DNA of 64,000 nt from Pararhodobacter oceanensis (GCF_003076755.1 NZ_QDKM01000001.1:310001-374000), one strand, 5' to 3'; counted from the stretch's first letter, positions 1 to 10,516 are shown. A program made the numbers and translations. The notes: generated from the letters alone by a model not told the origin.

Positions 1-388
1 AAAAGGTCGTCTCGACGTCCATGCGGGTGAGCATCCGGCTGCAAAAACGGCGCACCGGTTCATAGACGGTATCGACCACCAGAAGGTGATCGCCCTGCTG
101 CAAGAAGGCCAGCAAAACCGCCGAGATTGCCGACACGCCGGATGAGGTGGCGATGGAACGATGCGCGCCTTCCAACTCGGCCATCGCCTCTTCAAAGGCG
201 AAGGTCGTGGGCGTGCCGACGCGGCCATAGAAGGGCACATCGAAAGGGGTTTTGCTTGCGATCTCAAAGTCTTCGAGCTTGTCGAACACAAAGGTCGAGG
301 CGCGCACCAAGGGCGGGTTGACCGAGGTGATACCGCTGCCATGGGGGCGGCCGGTTTGGGCCAGAGTGCTGGCGATGCGGCGGGTCAT
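1..388 (-). CDS. metC: Cystathionine beta-lyase, N-terminal part (cut by window edge)
   Basis: Only the first ~129 residues are present; the gene runs off the left edge. The protein begins MTRRIASTLAQTGRP and continues with a PHGSGITSVNPPLVRASTFVF segment typical of Cys/Met-metabolism PLP enzymes (fold type I), followed by FYGRVGTPT and a SSGVSAISAVLLAFLQ stretch that normally precedes the cofactor-binding region. The catalytic lysine lies outside the window. The family cleaves cystathionine to homocysteine, pyruvate and ammonia in the cytoplasm. The ATG overlaps the sseA stop codon as ATGA, so the two are translationally coupled and both handle sulfur amino acids. A cystathionine gamma-synthase or methionine gamma-lyase cannot be fully excluded from the N-terminus alone. 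Confidence 0.85.
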   Translation of the reverse strand, partial: MTRRIASTLAQTGRPHGSGITSVNPPLVRASTFVFDKLEDFEIASKTPFDVPFYGRVGTPTTFAFEEAMAELEGAHRSIATSSGVSAISAVLLAFLQQGDHLLVVDTVYEPVRRFCSRMLTRMDVETTF

Positions 389-1233
389 GTCAGGGACTCC
401 TTGGGTAGATCAGCGCGCTGGCCCCATTCGTGCCAAGAGCCGTCGTAAAGCGTGACATCGGATTTGCCGAGCCGCGCCATCTGGAAGTAAAGGATCGCCG
501 CGGTGACGCCCGAGCCGCAGGTGGCGATCACCGGTTGATCAAGGTTAACACCGGCGCCCGTCAGGACCGCGCGCGCGTCTTCGGGTGGGGCGAAGGTGAA
601 ATCGCCCGTTTGCGGCAAAAGGCCGGACCACGGCACGTTCACCGCGCCGGGCATGTGGCCGCCAGCAACGCCGGGGTAGCCCGAGGGCAGTTCGCCGGTG
701 AAGCGCTCGCGGGTGCGGGCGTCGACCACGCCGGCGGACCTGTCGCTCAGCGCGGCTTGCACGTCCTGCCATGTGGCGACGCCTTCGTCGGCGGCTCTGG
801 CGGTGAAATTGCCACGCACCACCGGTGTGGCGGCGCCGCTTTCGACCCCGCGGCCCTCGGCTTGCCAGCGTTTCCAGCCGCCGTTGAGCACCGCCACGTT
901 TTTGTGGCCAAAGTGGCGGAACATCCACCAGACGCGGGCGGAGACATAGCTGGAATCGTAGATCACCACGCGGCTGTCGGCGTTGATGCCGAGCGCCTGC
1001 GCAACCTTGGTAAACGCCTCCGCCGAGGGCAGCATGTTGACGTAATTGGATGTGGCGTCCGAGGCGGCGTCGAGATCGAAGAACTGCGCGCCGGGGATAT
1101 GGGCGGTCTCAAACTCGGCGCGGGCGGATTTTCCGGCCTCGGGGATATACCAAGAGCAGTCGAGGCAGACCAGATCCGCCTGCCCGAGTTGTGCCTCAAG
1201 CCATTGGGGCTCAACCAGAAATTCGTCCATCAT
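385..1233 (-). CDS. sseA: 3-mercaptopyruvate sulfurtransferase (tandem rhodanese)
   Basis: This 282-residue protein has two rhodanese domains, the usual size for SseA/TST. The N-terminal domain (about 10-130) is catalytically inactive. The C-terminal domain (about 155-275) carries the active-site loop CGSGVT with Cys239, the signature of mercaptopyruvate sulfurtransferases rather than thiosulfate sulfurtransferases (CRxGxT). It transfers sulfur from 3-mercaptopyruvate to thiols or cyanide. Two consecutive ATG codons open the frame (MMDEF); either may be used. It overlaps metC by 4 bp, which suggests a sulfur-metabolism pair, and lies 54 bp after the CoA-transferase gene on the same strand. 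Confidence 0.92.
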   Translation of the reverse strand: MMDEFLVEPQWLEAQLGQADLVCLDCSWYIPEAGKSARAEFETAHIPGAQFFDLDAASDATSNYVNMLPSAEAFTKVAQALGINADSRVVIYDSSYVSARVWWMFRHFGHKNVAVLNGGWKRWQAEGRGVESGAATPVVRGNFTARAADEGVATWQDVQAALSDRSAGVVDARTRERFTGELPSGYPGVAGGHMPGAVNVPWSGLLPQTGDFTFAPPEDARAVLTGAGVNLDQPVIATCGSGVTAAILYFQMARLGKSDVTLYDGSWHEWGQRADLPKESLT

Positions 1234-1287
1234 GCTCTCCTATTGTGGCGGGTCGGGCGTGGCCCATGCAGCAGGCGCGCCCCGAAA

Positions 1288-2403
1288 TCATGCGGTGGTC
1301 AGGCGGATCTTGGCGTCGAACTGCGCGCCGCGGTGTTCATCCAGCGCGGGCGCGCGGCGTAGCGGCGCATTGCCATAGGCCGAGAATTTGACCGGCTGGC
1401 GCACCACATATTGGTTAACGCCATCGGCGCGGGTGAGTTGCGCCAGCAACTCGCGGTGCTGGATATGCGGGTCTTGCGGCAGGTCCGCGAGGCGGTTGAC
1501 CGGCCCCCACATCTGGCCTGCGGCCTCCATCACCGCCTCCCACTCATCGCGGTTGCGGGTGATGATCACCGCGGCGATCCGACCGCGCAATGCGGCGCGC
1601 GCAGCGACCCGCGCGGGGCGTTTCATGCCGATCAGATCATCAAGCCCGAGGTCGGTGCAAAGCCGGTCCCAATAGGCGTCTTCATGGGCGATCGACAGGG
1701 TGATCCACGCACCATCGGCGCAGGTGAAGACATCATAAGCGGGCTCGGCCTGCGGCGGCGGATCGCCCGCCTGCCCCTCCATGCCGATGGCGGCAGAGAA
1801 CAGCGCGGTGACGGAATCCGACATCGAAATGTCGACAAATGTGCCCTGCCCGTTGCGGTCGCGGGCTTGCAGGGCGGCGAGAATACCGATGACGGCAAAC
1901 AGGCCCGAGGCGTTGTCACCGAGCAGCAATGCGGGCGGCAGACCGCGCACATCACCGGTCAAACGTTCCTCGAGGGCGCCGCCGATGCCTTGCAGGGTCA
2001 GGTCATGGCCAGGGCGGTTGCGGTAGGGACCGGTCTGGCCGTAGCCGGTGATCGAACAGTAGATAAGCTGCGGGAATTGCGGGGAAATATCGTCATACCC
2101 CAACCCCTGTTTGGCGAGTTTACCGGGGCGGAAGCCTTCCATGAACACATCCGCCTGTGCGATCAGCGCCAGCAGTTCGGCTTTGTCGTCAGCTTTGCGA
2201 ATGTCCAAGGCAACCGAGCGTTTACCACGGTTCATCGCCTCGAAAAACCCGGTCAAAAACCGCGAAGGGTCGCCAATGCCGGGGCGTTCGACCTGGATCA
2301 CATCGGCGCCCATATCCGAAAGGATCATCGTCGCCAGCGGACCGGGATATTGCTCGGCCATGGAGACGATTTTCAGGCCCGCCAAAGGGGTGTTCGCCGT
2401 CAT
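1288..2403 (-). CDS. CaiB/BaiF (family III) CoA-transferase
   Basis: The 371-residue protein matches the family III CoA-transferase/alpha-methylacyl-CoA racemase fold. It opens with LAGLKIVSMAEQYPGPLATM, followed by GADVIQVERPGIGDPSR and NRGKRSVALDI. The catalytic aspartate is probably Asp163 in LLGDNASGLFA, matching the Asp169 position of formyl-CoA transferase. At 371 residues it is close to racemases (~360) and shorter than formyl-CoA transferases (~430), so it may be either a transferase or a 2-methylacyl-CoA racemase. It overlaps the preceding GntR gene by 4 bp, so the pair is co-translated and the regulator probably controls it. The substrate is not evident; the neighbouring acyl-CoA genes suggest a short or branched acyl-CoA. 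Confidence 0.85.
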   Translation of the reverse strand: MTANTPLAGLKIVSMAEQYPGPLATMILSDMGADVIQVERPGIGDPSRFLTGFFEAMNRGKRSVALDIRKADDKAELLALIAQADVFMEGFRPGKLAKQGLGYDDISPQFPQLIYCSITGYGQTGPYRNRPGHDLTLQGIGGALEERLTGDVRGLPPALLLGDNASGLFAVIGILAALQARDRNGQGTFVDISMSDSVTALFSAAIGMEGQAGDPPPQAEPAYDVFTCADGAWITLSIAHEDAYWDRLCTDLGLDDLIGMKRPARVAARAALRGRIAAVIITRNRDEWEAVMEAAGQMWGPVNRLADLPQDPHIQHRELLAQLTRADGVNQYVVRQPVKFSAYGNAPLRRAPALDEHRGAQFDAKIRLTTA

Positions 2404-3137
2404 AGATGCCTCATCCGTGCCATTTTCACCGGCTTGTCAAAATCCAGCGCGGCCTTCAGATAGCCGCGTTTGAAATCCTCGATATGGCGGCGCGCCCAAG
2501 TGGCGGCCTCGGCCTCGTCGCGCACTTCGATGGCGGCAACGATCTTTTCATGGGCGGTGATCATCCGCGCCGAGGTGTCGATCTGATGCACCAGATCCGA
2601 GACCATCGGCAGGAACAGATCGTGCAGCGGCTGGCGCATGGTCTGGAAGATCGGGTTGTTGGTCGCCTCACAGACCAGCAGGTGGAATTCGGCGTCGAGC
2701 GCGGCCAGTTCGTCATGATCCGAGGCCATTCGGGTCTCGCGCAGATTGCGGTGCAAACGGGTGATCTGGGTGCCGCTGGCATTCGCCGCCGCCTGCCCCG
2801 CCAGCACCGGATCAAAGGCGACATTGGCCTGATAGAGATCGCGCACGGTGACCTGTTGCATGACCAGCGCCTGCGCCGTGCGTCCGGCCAGATGCGAGCC
2901 GTCAGGGATGCTGACCACCAGCCGCTTTTGCGACTTGCGCCGCAGCATGCCGGTTTCTTCCAGCAGCCGGATGCCCTCGCGCACGGTCGAGCGATGGACG
3001 CCGTAGGTCTGTGCCAAGACGGTTTCCGAGGGCAGTTGATTGCCCGGTAAGATCTCGCCGGCAAGGATCTGGTCGGCGATCTGGTCGGCCAACTGCCGGT
3101 AGGCGGGCAGTGGATCGACGGGGTCTTGGGTGTTCAT
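2400..3137 (-). CDS. GntR-family transcriptional regulator, FadR/FCD type
   Basis: The 245-residue protein has an N-terminal winged helix (about 14-68) with the GntR pattern LPSETVLAQTYGVHRSTVREGIRLLEETG in two parts, and a C-terminal all-helical FCD ligand domain. In the FCD domain, LDAEFHLLVCEATNNP carries the Asp and His expected for metal-linked acid binding. FadR-type regulators usually respond to carboxylates or acyl-CoA esters. It lies 54 bp after the acyl-CoA synthetase gene and overlaps the CoA-transferase start. It is the only regulator in the acyl-CoA block and the best candidate to bind the palindrome at 8107-8121 between the two divergent catabolic operons; that link is inferred. 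Confidence 0.9.
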   Translation of the reverse strand: MNTQDPVDPLPAYRQLADQIADQILAGEILPGNQLPSETVLAQTYGVHRSTVREGIRLLEETGMLRRKSQKRLVVSIPDGSHLAGRTAQALVMQQVTVRDLYQANVAFDPVLAGQAAANASGTQITRLHRNLRETRMASDHDELAALDAEFHLLVCEATNNPIFQTMRQPLHDLFLPMVSDLVHQIDTSARMITAHEKIVAAIEVRDEAEAATWARRHIEDFKRGYLKAALDFDKPVKMARMRHL

Positions 3138-3191
3138 ACAGCGTCCCTCGTTATGCGTGATTTGCGGCTCCGGTGACCGGATCAGGCCGCA

Positions 3192-4844
3192 TCATTTGCC
3201 CTTGGCGGCTGCGTATTCGCGGTCGCGCAGCTCTTTGCGGCGGATCTTGCCGGTGACGGTTTTCGGCAATTCGTCCAGAAACGCAATCCGGCGCGGATAT
3301 TTGTAGGGGGCGGTTTCGCGTTTGGCAAAATTCTGGATGTCTTTGGCCAATTCGGCGCTGGCGTCATGGCCCGCATGCAACACCACAAAGGCTTTGATCA
3401 CCTCGCCGCGCTCGGCATCGGGGGCGGCGACGGCGGCGCATTCCTTGATCGCCGGATGGGCCATCAGCGCGCCCTCAACCTCGGCGGGGCCGACGCGGTA
3501 ACCGGCGGTGTTGATCACATCATCCGAGCGGCCCTCATACCAGAAATACCCGTCGGCGTCTTTGTGGGCCAGATCGCCGGTGATATACCAGCGCTCGCCC
3601 AAGGCATTGGTGACAAAGCAATCTTCGGTTTTCTCGGGCGCCTGCCAATAGCCCAGCATCATCCCCTCCATCGGCATGCGGATGGCGACATGCCCGATTT
3701 CATTCGCGGGTAGAGCGGTGAATTGATCCTCGGAAATCACGTCAATCGGCAGGCCCGGCAGCGGCAGGCCCATGGCGCCGGGTTTGATCTCGGTGACCGG
3801 ATAATTGGCGATCACCATCAGCGCTTCGGTCTGGCCGTAGGCCTCATGGATGCGGCAACCGGCGCGGCGCATCCAGTCGCGCGCGGTCGGCCCGTCAAGG
3901 GACTCGCCGGCGGTGGCGCAAAGCCGCAATCTCGTCAGGTCATGCGCCTCGATATCTTGGCCGAGGATGTGGCGGAATTCGCTGGCGGCGGCGGCGAAGA
4001 CGGTGACCCCGTAGCGCGCTATGATCTCGAGCCGTTTTTCGGGATCGAACGGCCCGTCATAGGTCAGCGCGCGCACCCCTGCGAGCCACGGGCCGACCAT
4101 GGTCGCGGTCAATGAGAACGACCAGCCGGTGTCGGAGGTGCCCCACATGGTGTCACCGCGGCTTTGTTCATTGAGGTCGAACCAATAGGCCGAGCATTCA
4201 TAATAAGCGCGCGGGAAATAGGCCGAGAGGAGCACGCCCTTGGGCTGGCCGGTGGAGCCCGAGGTGAAATAGATGAGCGCGCCTTCGTCGGGGCGCATGC
4301 GTTCGGTCGCGACGTCGAGCCCCTGCCCTGCGGCAAGGCTCACGAGGTTCTCCCAGCCCTGCGCCTGTGCCTGCCCGCCGCCATAGGGCACGATCAGTTT
4401 CGCGCGGCCCTCGGTCAGATCGTCGAATTTCGCCACCTCCGAAGGGATGGTGATGATAGCTTTCGGCTGCGTCGCCTCGATCCGGTAGCGCAGATCCTTG
4501 GGCGTGAGCATGGTGATACAGGGGATCGCGATGGCGCCGAGGCGGAAGGCGGCGATCATCACCAATTGCCACTCGGGGATGCGCGGCAGCATGATCAACA
4601 CGCGGTCGCCGCGGGTGATGCCCTGCGCGTGCAGCACCGCCGCGATGCGTTTCGACTGATCGCGGATTTCGGCGAAGGTCAGCCGCCGCTCGTCCCCCGC
4701 CGCGTTCAGCCAGATCAGCGCCTCGCGCGTCGGATCCTCGGCGTAACCGTCGATCACGTCACAGAAATTGAACGTCTCGGGCGGTGCGGGCCGTGTGTAG
4801 GCGGCGGCGTCACGGGCGTAATCATTGAGCGGGGGCAGCAGCAT
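3192..4844 (-). CDS. Acyl-CoA synthetase (AMP-forming), LvaE/medium-chain type
   Basis: The 550-residue ANL-superfamily enzyme has the P-loop FTSGSTGQPKG at 193-203, the A5 motif YGQTE at 336-340, the hinge region around GD423-424, and the adenylation lysine Lys533 in TGKIRRKEL. It activates a carboxylic acid with ATP and CoA to acyl-CoA in the cytoplasm. Lys533 means it may be controlled by reversible acetylation, as in related ligases. The start is supported by AAGGAA a few bases upstream. It lies 27 bp after the acyl-CoA dehydrogenase gene in a run with a phosphotransferase and an SDR, the gene content of the lva 4-hydroxyacid pathway, where it would be the first step. Acyl chain length cannot be read from the sequence. 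Confidence 0.92.
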   Translation of the reverse strand: MLLPPLNDYARDAAAYTRPAPPETFNFCDVIDGYAEDPTREALIWLNAAGDERRLTFAEIRDQSKRIAAVLHAQGITRGDRVLIMLPRIPEWQLVMIAAFRLGAIAIPCITMLTPKDLRYRIEATQPKAIITIPSEVAKFDDLTEGRAKLIVPYGGGQAQAQGWENLVSLAAGQGLDVATERMRPDEGALIYFTSGSTGQPKGVLLSAYFPRAYYECSAYWFDLNEQSRGDTMWGTSDTGWSFSLTATMVGPWLAGVRALTYDGPFDPEKRLEIIARYGVTVFAAAASEFRHILGQDIEAHDLTRLRLCATAGESLDGPTARDWMRRAGCRIHEAYGQTEALMVIANYPVTEIKPGAMGLPLPGLPIDVISEDQFTALPANEIGHVAIRMPMEGMMLGYWQAPEKTEDCFVTNALGERWYITGDLAHKDADGYFWYEGRSDDVINTAGYRVGPAEVEGALMAHPAIKECAAVAAPDAERGEVIKAFVVLHAGHDASAELAKDIQNFAKRETAPYKYPRRIAFLDELPKTVTGKIRRKELRDREYAAAKGK

Positions 4845-4871
4845 TGCGGCGTTCCTTAGGGGGCCAATGGA

Positions 4872-6089
4872 TCAGAAGTCGGTGAGGCTGGGCAGCATGT
4901 CATTGCCGCGCGGCAGCACACGGCGGCCAATCGCCATCCGGTGCGCCTCGGAGGGGCCGTCGTAGATGCGGAAGGCGCGGATTGAACGGTAGATATGCTC
5001 GACCTGCGTCAGGCCGGTGACACCGATGCCGCCGAGGAGTTGCACCGAGCGGTCGACAATGCGGCTGGTGGCCTCGGAGACGAAGACCTTGGCCATGCTG
5101 CTCTCGTGGCGGCCCTTCGAGCCGCTGTCGAGCACCGCGCAGGCATGGGCAATGACCTGCCGCGAGGCGTAGATGTCGATCTCATTATCGGCGAGCATGA
5201 AGCTGGCGCCTTGGTGGTTGCCGAGCCTGTCGCCAAAGAGTTCACGCTGCGCGGCATGGGAGCGGGCGATATCATGGCAGCGTTCGGCGGCGCCGAGCCA
5301 GCGCATGCAATGGGTCAGCCGCGCGGGCGCGAGGCGGACTTGGGCGTAGCGGAAGGCGAGGCCCGGCTCGCCGAGGATTTGCGATTTATGCACCCGCAGA
5401 TTGTCCAGATCGACGATGCAATGGCCGCCGGTGCTGTCATGGGCGATCACATCCAAGGGCCGCACGATATTGATGCCGGGGGTGGACATCGGGGCGAGGA
5501 ACATCGTCGGCGGGGCATCGGCGGCCTCGCCATCGCGGGCCATGATGATCGCGAATTTCGCGCCAACCGCACCGGTGATGAACCATTTGCGGCCGTTAAT
5601 CACATAGTCGTCGCCATCCTTGACCGCGACGGTTTTCAGCCGCGCCGGATCGGAGCCCGCGCCGCCCGGTTCGGTCATCAGAAAGCACGAGCGCTCGCCT
5701 TCGCAGAGAGGCCGCAGATATTCCTCGCGGTGCGCGCCTTCGGCGACCACATCGAGCATATGCTGGTTGCCCTCATCGGGTGCGGCGCAATGCAGCGCGA
5801 GGGGGCCGAGCATCGAATAGCCCGCGGCCTCGAGGATTTTCGCCTTGCCGCGGTGGTCCATCCCGGCGCCGCCAAATTCCGCCGGTAGATGCAGCCCGTA
5901 GACGCCTGCGGCGCGGGCCAGATCCATCAATTCGTGGCGTAGGTCTTCGCTGACGGATGCGCCGGTTTTACGCCATGCCTCCTCAAGCGGGAGACAGTCG
6001 CGGATGACAAATTCGCGGGTTTTCTCGGCCAGTTCGTCGGTCTTATCGGCGCTGTCGCGGATGGTTATGTCACTGTACTGCTTGGCCAT
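4872..6089 (-). CDS. Acyl-CoA dehydrogenase, ACAD10/11-LvaC like
   Basis: The 405-residue flavoprotein has the three ACAD domains: N-terminal helical, a middle beta domain with FLMTEPGGAGSDPARL and RKWFITGA, and a C-terminal helical domain. The segment where short-chain dehydrogenases carry the catalytic Glu (IYEGT) reads RIYDGPSEAHR here, with Asp377. That Asp-Gly-Pro version is typical of ACAD10/11-type proteins. In the lva pathway a homologue (LvaC) works with a kinase to move a 4-hydroxyl to the 3-position through a phosphorylated intermediate. A clear AGGAG precedes the ATG. The APH-like kinase gene ends only 10 bp upstream, so the two are co-transcribed. Ordinary acyl-CoA oxidation remains possible. 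Confidence 0.88.
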   Translation of the reverse strand: MAKQYSDITIRDSADKTDELAEKTREFVIRDCLPLEEAWRKTGASVSEDLRHELMDLARAAGVYGLHLPAEFGGAGMDHRGKAKILEAAGYSMLGPLALHCAAPDEGNQHMLDVVAEGAHREEYLRPLCEGERSCFLMTEPGGAGSDPARLKTVAVKDGDDYVINGRKWFITGAVGAKFAIIMARDGEAADAPPTMFLAPMSTPGINIVRPLDVIAHDSTGGHCIVDLDNLRVHKSQILGEPGLAFRYAQVRLAPARLTHCMRWLGAAERCHDIARSHAAQRELFGDRLGNHQGASFMLADNEIDIYASRQVIAHACAVLDSGSKGRHESSMAKVFVSEATSRIVDRSVQLLGGIGVTGLTQVEHIYRSIRAFRIYDGPSEAHRMAIGRRVLPRGNDMLPSLTDF

Positions 6090-6099
6090 CTGGCTCTCC

Positions 6100-7188
6100 T
6101 TAGATCACATTGCCGTCGAGCACATCATTGCCCAAGGCGAAAGCGCCGGGTGCGGCGGCGCCGAATTTCTGGTTTCTGGCGTAGCCCTCGGGGTCCGAGA
6201 GGTAGCGGTCGTAAAGCTGTAGGTAGACGACGCCCAGTTTGGCGAAAGCGAGAGCGAGGAAATGGCGCAGATCGGCTTCGTCCTGCGCGCTGTCAAAGCC
6301 CGAGGCGCGGATATAGGCTTGGGTTAATTCGCGGCGCGTGAGGGCGCCTGCGGCCTCGGAATGGGTGAGATTGGTGGCGCGCAATCCTGCGGGGTCGCTG
6401 GCTTCGCACCAATAGGTGAGCAGCGTCGAGAGGTCGAAAAGCGGCGCGCCGAGGGTCGACATATCCCAATCGAGCACCGCATTGGGGGCGAGGGTTTCGG
6501 GGTCAACGACCACGTTATCGAGTTTGAAATCATTATGAATGACGCTGACCCGCTGGTCGGCGGGAGGCGCGGCATTGAGGCGTTTAAACAGCGTCAGCGC
6601 CTCGGCGGGCGGGGTGGCGGTGCTGCCCTCAAGCCGCGCACCCCAGCCCTTGAGCGTGCGGGCGGCAAAGCCTTCGGCGCGGCCCAGCCCCTGCGCACCA
6701 ATCGCGGCAATGCTGAACCCGTGCAACTGGGTGAGGATCTGGATTTGCAAGAGCGAGAGGCAGCGCGCTTGCGATGGGCTCAGGGGGCGGCCCAAGGGCT
6801 CGGCGCCGTGCAAGGGCAGACCGGCGCGGAATTCGGAAATCAGGAAGGGCGCGCCCAAGACGCTGGTGTCATCGCAAAAGGCCAAGGGGCGCGGGGCCAG
6901 TGACCAGACCGGCGAGAGCACCGAGAGCGAACGATGCTCGCGCGCCATATCATTGGCGCCTTTGGGGATCTCGCCCAAAGGCGGGCGGCGCAGCACCGCC
7001 CAGCCGTCATCGACATGGATCAGATAGTTGAGGTTGCCGTAGCCACCGGCGAATTGAAGGATCGGCCCGTCGCTTAACCGCTGGCCGCGCTTGCTGAGAA
7101 ACGTGGTTAATGCGCTCTGGTCAAAGGGGATGACATCGGCGGGATCGCGCAGCAAACCGGGGGCGACGGGAGGGGCCAGAATACTCAT
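6100..7188 (-). CDS. APH-fold phosphotransferase, candidate 4-hydroxyacyl-CoA kinase (LvaA-like)
   Basis: This 362-residue protein belongs to the aminoglycoside phosphotransferase/ACAD10-11 N-terminal kinase family. Visible motifs are the glycine-rich FAGGYGNLNYLI (47-58), a catalytic loop HNDFKLDN (218-225) with Asp220 and Asn225, and the metal-binding DWD (240-242). The ATG at 7188 follows the SDR stop by one base (TGA-T-ATG); an upstream in-frame ATG would overlap the SDR gene by about 170 bp and is unlikely. In eukaryotic ACAD10/11 this domain is fused to an acyl-CoA dehydrogenase, and in the Pseudomonas lva operon it is a separate 4-hydroxyacyl-CoA kinase, as it would be here. An antibiotic-resistance role is not supported by the context. 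Confidence 0.85.
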   Translation of the reverse strand: MSILAPPVAPGLLRDPADVIPFDQSALTTFLSKRGQRLSDGPILQFAGGYGNLNYLIHVDDGWAVLRRPPLGEIPKGANDMAREHRSLSVLSPVWSLAPRPLAFCDDTSVLGAPFLISEFRAGLPLHGAEPLGRPLSPSQARCLSLLQIQILTQLHGFSIAAIGAQGLGRAEGFAARTLKGWGARLEGSTATPPAEALTLFKRLNAAPPADQRVSVIHNDFKLDNVVVDPETLAPNAVLDWDMSTLGAPLFDLSTLLTYWCEASDPAGLRATNLTHSEAAGALTRRELTQAYIRASGFDSAQDEADLRHFLALAFAKLGVVYLQLYDRYLSDPEGYARNQKFGAAAPGAFALGNDVLDGNVI

Positions 7189-7189
7189 A

Positions 7190-7945
7190 TCACAACGCCC
7201 AGCTTTGCGCGTCATCGACGGTGAGCGAGGCGCCATTGACGAAACCGCTGGCGGGATCGCAGAGGAACAGGAGCGCCGAATCCAGATCCTGCGGCGCGCC
7301 GACGCGGCGGCGTGGCAGGCGGGTGAGTTCGGCGCGGCCACGGTCAGTGTCCCAGAAATCATCGTTAATTTCGGTGCGGATATAGCCCGGACAGAGCGCG
7401 TTCACCCGGATGCCATAGCGCGCCCATTCGACGGCGTGACAGGCGGTCATATGGGCGAGCGCGGCCTTGGACATGCAGTAAAGCGAAACGCCGGGCCCGA
7501 CGCGCTCGGCGAGCATCGAGGCGATATTGACCACCGCGCCGCCGGTTTCTGCGGCGATCCAGCGCTGCACGCAAAGCTGCGAGAGTTGCCACGGGGCGCG
7601 CAGGTTGACCGCCATTGTGCGCTCAAAATCCATCAGCGAACTGTCCTGCGCGCGGCCCGGCAGGCTGATGCCGGCGTTGTTGATCAGGAGCGTCGGCGGG
7701 CCGAGTGCGTCGGAGACCTGTGTGATCAAGGTTTCCGCGGCGTCGGGGTCTTCGGCGTCATAGGAGAAGGCGGCGCAGGTGATGCCCTCGCGGGTCAGTT
7801 CAGCTTGCAAATCGGCGAGACGGTCTTGGCGCCGCGCGGCCAAAGCGACGCTGGCGCCGTGGCGGCCCAGCACCTTGGCAAAGCGGGCGCCCAATCCGCC
7901 CGAGGCGCCGGTAACAATGGCGACCTGCCCCGTAAGATCCGTCAT
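7190..7945 (-). CDS. SDR-family oxidoreductase (LvaD position)
   Basis: This classical short-chain dehydrogenase of 251 residues has the nucleotide-binding TGASGGLG (12-19), NNAG (89-92), and catalytic Ser143, Tyr156 and Lys160 in YCMSK. The start MTDLTG at 7945 is chosen because AAAGGGGG lies just upstream; a longer frame adds ten residues without an obvious ribosome site. It is the first gene of the minus-strand acyl-CoA block. In the lva pathway the equivalent enzyme reduces 4-oxoacyl-CoA to 4-hydroxyacyl-CoA for the kinase encoded one base downstream. The substrate is inferred from neighbours only; 3-oxoacyl-CoA reduction is the main alternative. Confidence 0.88.
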   Translation of the reverse strand: MTDLTGQVAIVTGASGGLGARFAKVLGRHGASVALAARRQDRLADLQAELTREGITCAAFSYDAEDPDAAETLITQVSDALGPPTLLINNAGISLPGRAQDSSLMDFERTMAVNLRAPWQLSQLCVQRWIAAETGGAVVNIASMLAERVGPGVSLYCMSKAALAHMTACHAVEWARYGIRVNALCPGYIRTEINDDFWDTDRGRAELTRLPRRRVGAPQDLDSALLFLCDPASGFVNGASLTVDDAQSWAL

Positions 7946-9498
<1,553 letters not shown>

Positions 9499-9499
9499 G

Positions 9500-10513
9500 A
9501 TGCCACGGATGACAATGATCCAAGCGGTGCGCGACGCGATGGATGTGGCCATGGGCCGCGACGAACGGGTGGTGGTTTACGGCGAGGATGTGGGCTATTT
9601 CGGCGGTGTGTTCCGCGCCACGCAGGGGTTGCAAGAAAAATACGGCCGGCACCGGTGCTTTGATGCGCCGATCAGCGAGAGCGGCATTGTCGGCACCGCG
9701 ATTGGCATGGCGGCGAACGGGATGCGGCCCTGTGTCGAGATCCAGTTCGCCGATTACATGTATCCCGCCTATGACCAGATCACCCAAGAGGCGGCGCGGA
9801 TCCGCTATCGGTCGAACGCGGATTTCACCTGTCCGATGGTGATCCGCATGCCCACCGGCGGCGGGATTTTCGGCGGCCAGACCCATAGCCAGAGCCCCGA
9901 AGCGCTGTTCACCCATGTGGCGGGACAGAAAGTGGTGGTGCCTTGCACGCCCTATGACGCCAAAGGGCTGTTGATTGCCGCGATCGAAGACCCTGATCCG
10001 GTGATCTTTCTGGAGCCGAAGCGGCTTTATAACGGGCCCTTCGACGGGCATTATGAGCGGCCGGTGACGGGCTGGGGCAAACATCCTGACGGTGAGGTGC
10101 CCGAGGGGTATTACACGGTGCCTCTGGGACAGGCCGCAGTGCGCCGCGAGGGGCGCGAGGTGACGATACTGGCTTATGGGACGATGGTGCATGTGGCGCT
10201 GGCGGCGGCCGAGGACACCGGCATAGACGCCGAGGTGATCGATCTGCGCACCCTCCTGCCCTATGATCTGGAGGCGATCACCGCCTCGGTGCGCAAGACT
10301 GGCCGCTGCGTGATCCTGCATGAGGCGACGCTGACCTCGGGGTTCGGCGCGGAACTCGCGGCCTTGGTCGCCGAGCATTGTTTCTATCACCTTGAGGCGC
10401 CGATCCGCCGCGTGGCCGGTTGGGACACCCCCTATCCGCATGCGCAGGAGTGGGATTATTTCCCCGGTCCTGTGCGCGTCGGCGAGGCGCTCAAACAGAC
10501 GATGGAGGCCTGA
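9500..10513 (+). CDS. bkdA2: Branched-chain 2-oxoacid dehydrogenase E1 beta
   Basis: The 337-residue beta subunit of the E1 heterotetramer has normal length. It contains the transketolase-type pyrimidine-binding domain (YGEDVGYFGGVFRATQGL near residue 30) and a C-terminal transketolase domain (VIDLRTLLPYD, HEATLTSGFGAELAA). The PTGGGIFGGQTHSQSPEALF segment is strongly conserved in BCKDH beta subunits. It starts one base after the alpha-subunit stop, so translation is coupled. Together they form two ThDP sites at the alpha/beta interface. Confidence 0.95.
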   Translation: MPRMTMIQAVRDAMDVAMGRDERVVVYGEDVGYFGGVFRATQGLQEKYGRHRCFDAPISESGIVGTAIGMAANGMRPCVEIQFADYMYPAYDQITQEAARIRYRSNADFTCPMVIRMPTGGGIFGGQTHSQSPEALFTHVAGQKVVVPCTPYDAKGLLIAAIEDPDPVIFLEPKRLYNGPFDGHYERPVTGWGKHPDGEVPEGYYTVPLGQAAVRREGREVTILAYGTMVHVALAAAEDTGIDAEVIDLRTLLPYDLEAITASVRKTGRCVILHEATLTSGFGAELAALVAEHCFYHLEAPIRRVAGWDTPYPHAQEWDYFPGPVRVGEALKQTMEA

Positions 10514-10516
10514 GGT

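Noticed and set aside
6100-7362. Longer start for the phosphotransferase (7362)
   Set aside because: It would overlap the SDR gene by about 170 bp in another frame, and the added peptide is Ser/Arg-rich and unlike the family; the TGA-T-ATG junction at 7188 fits better.
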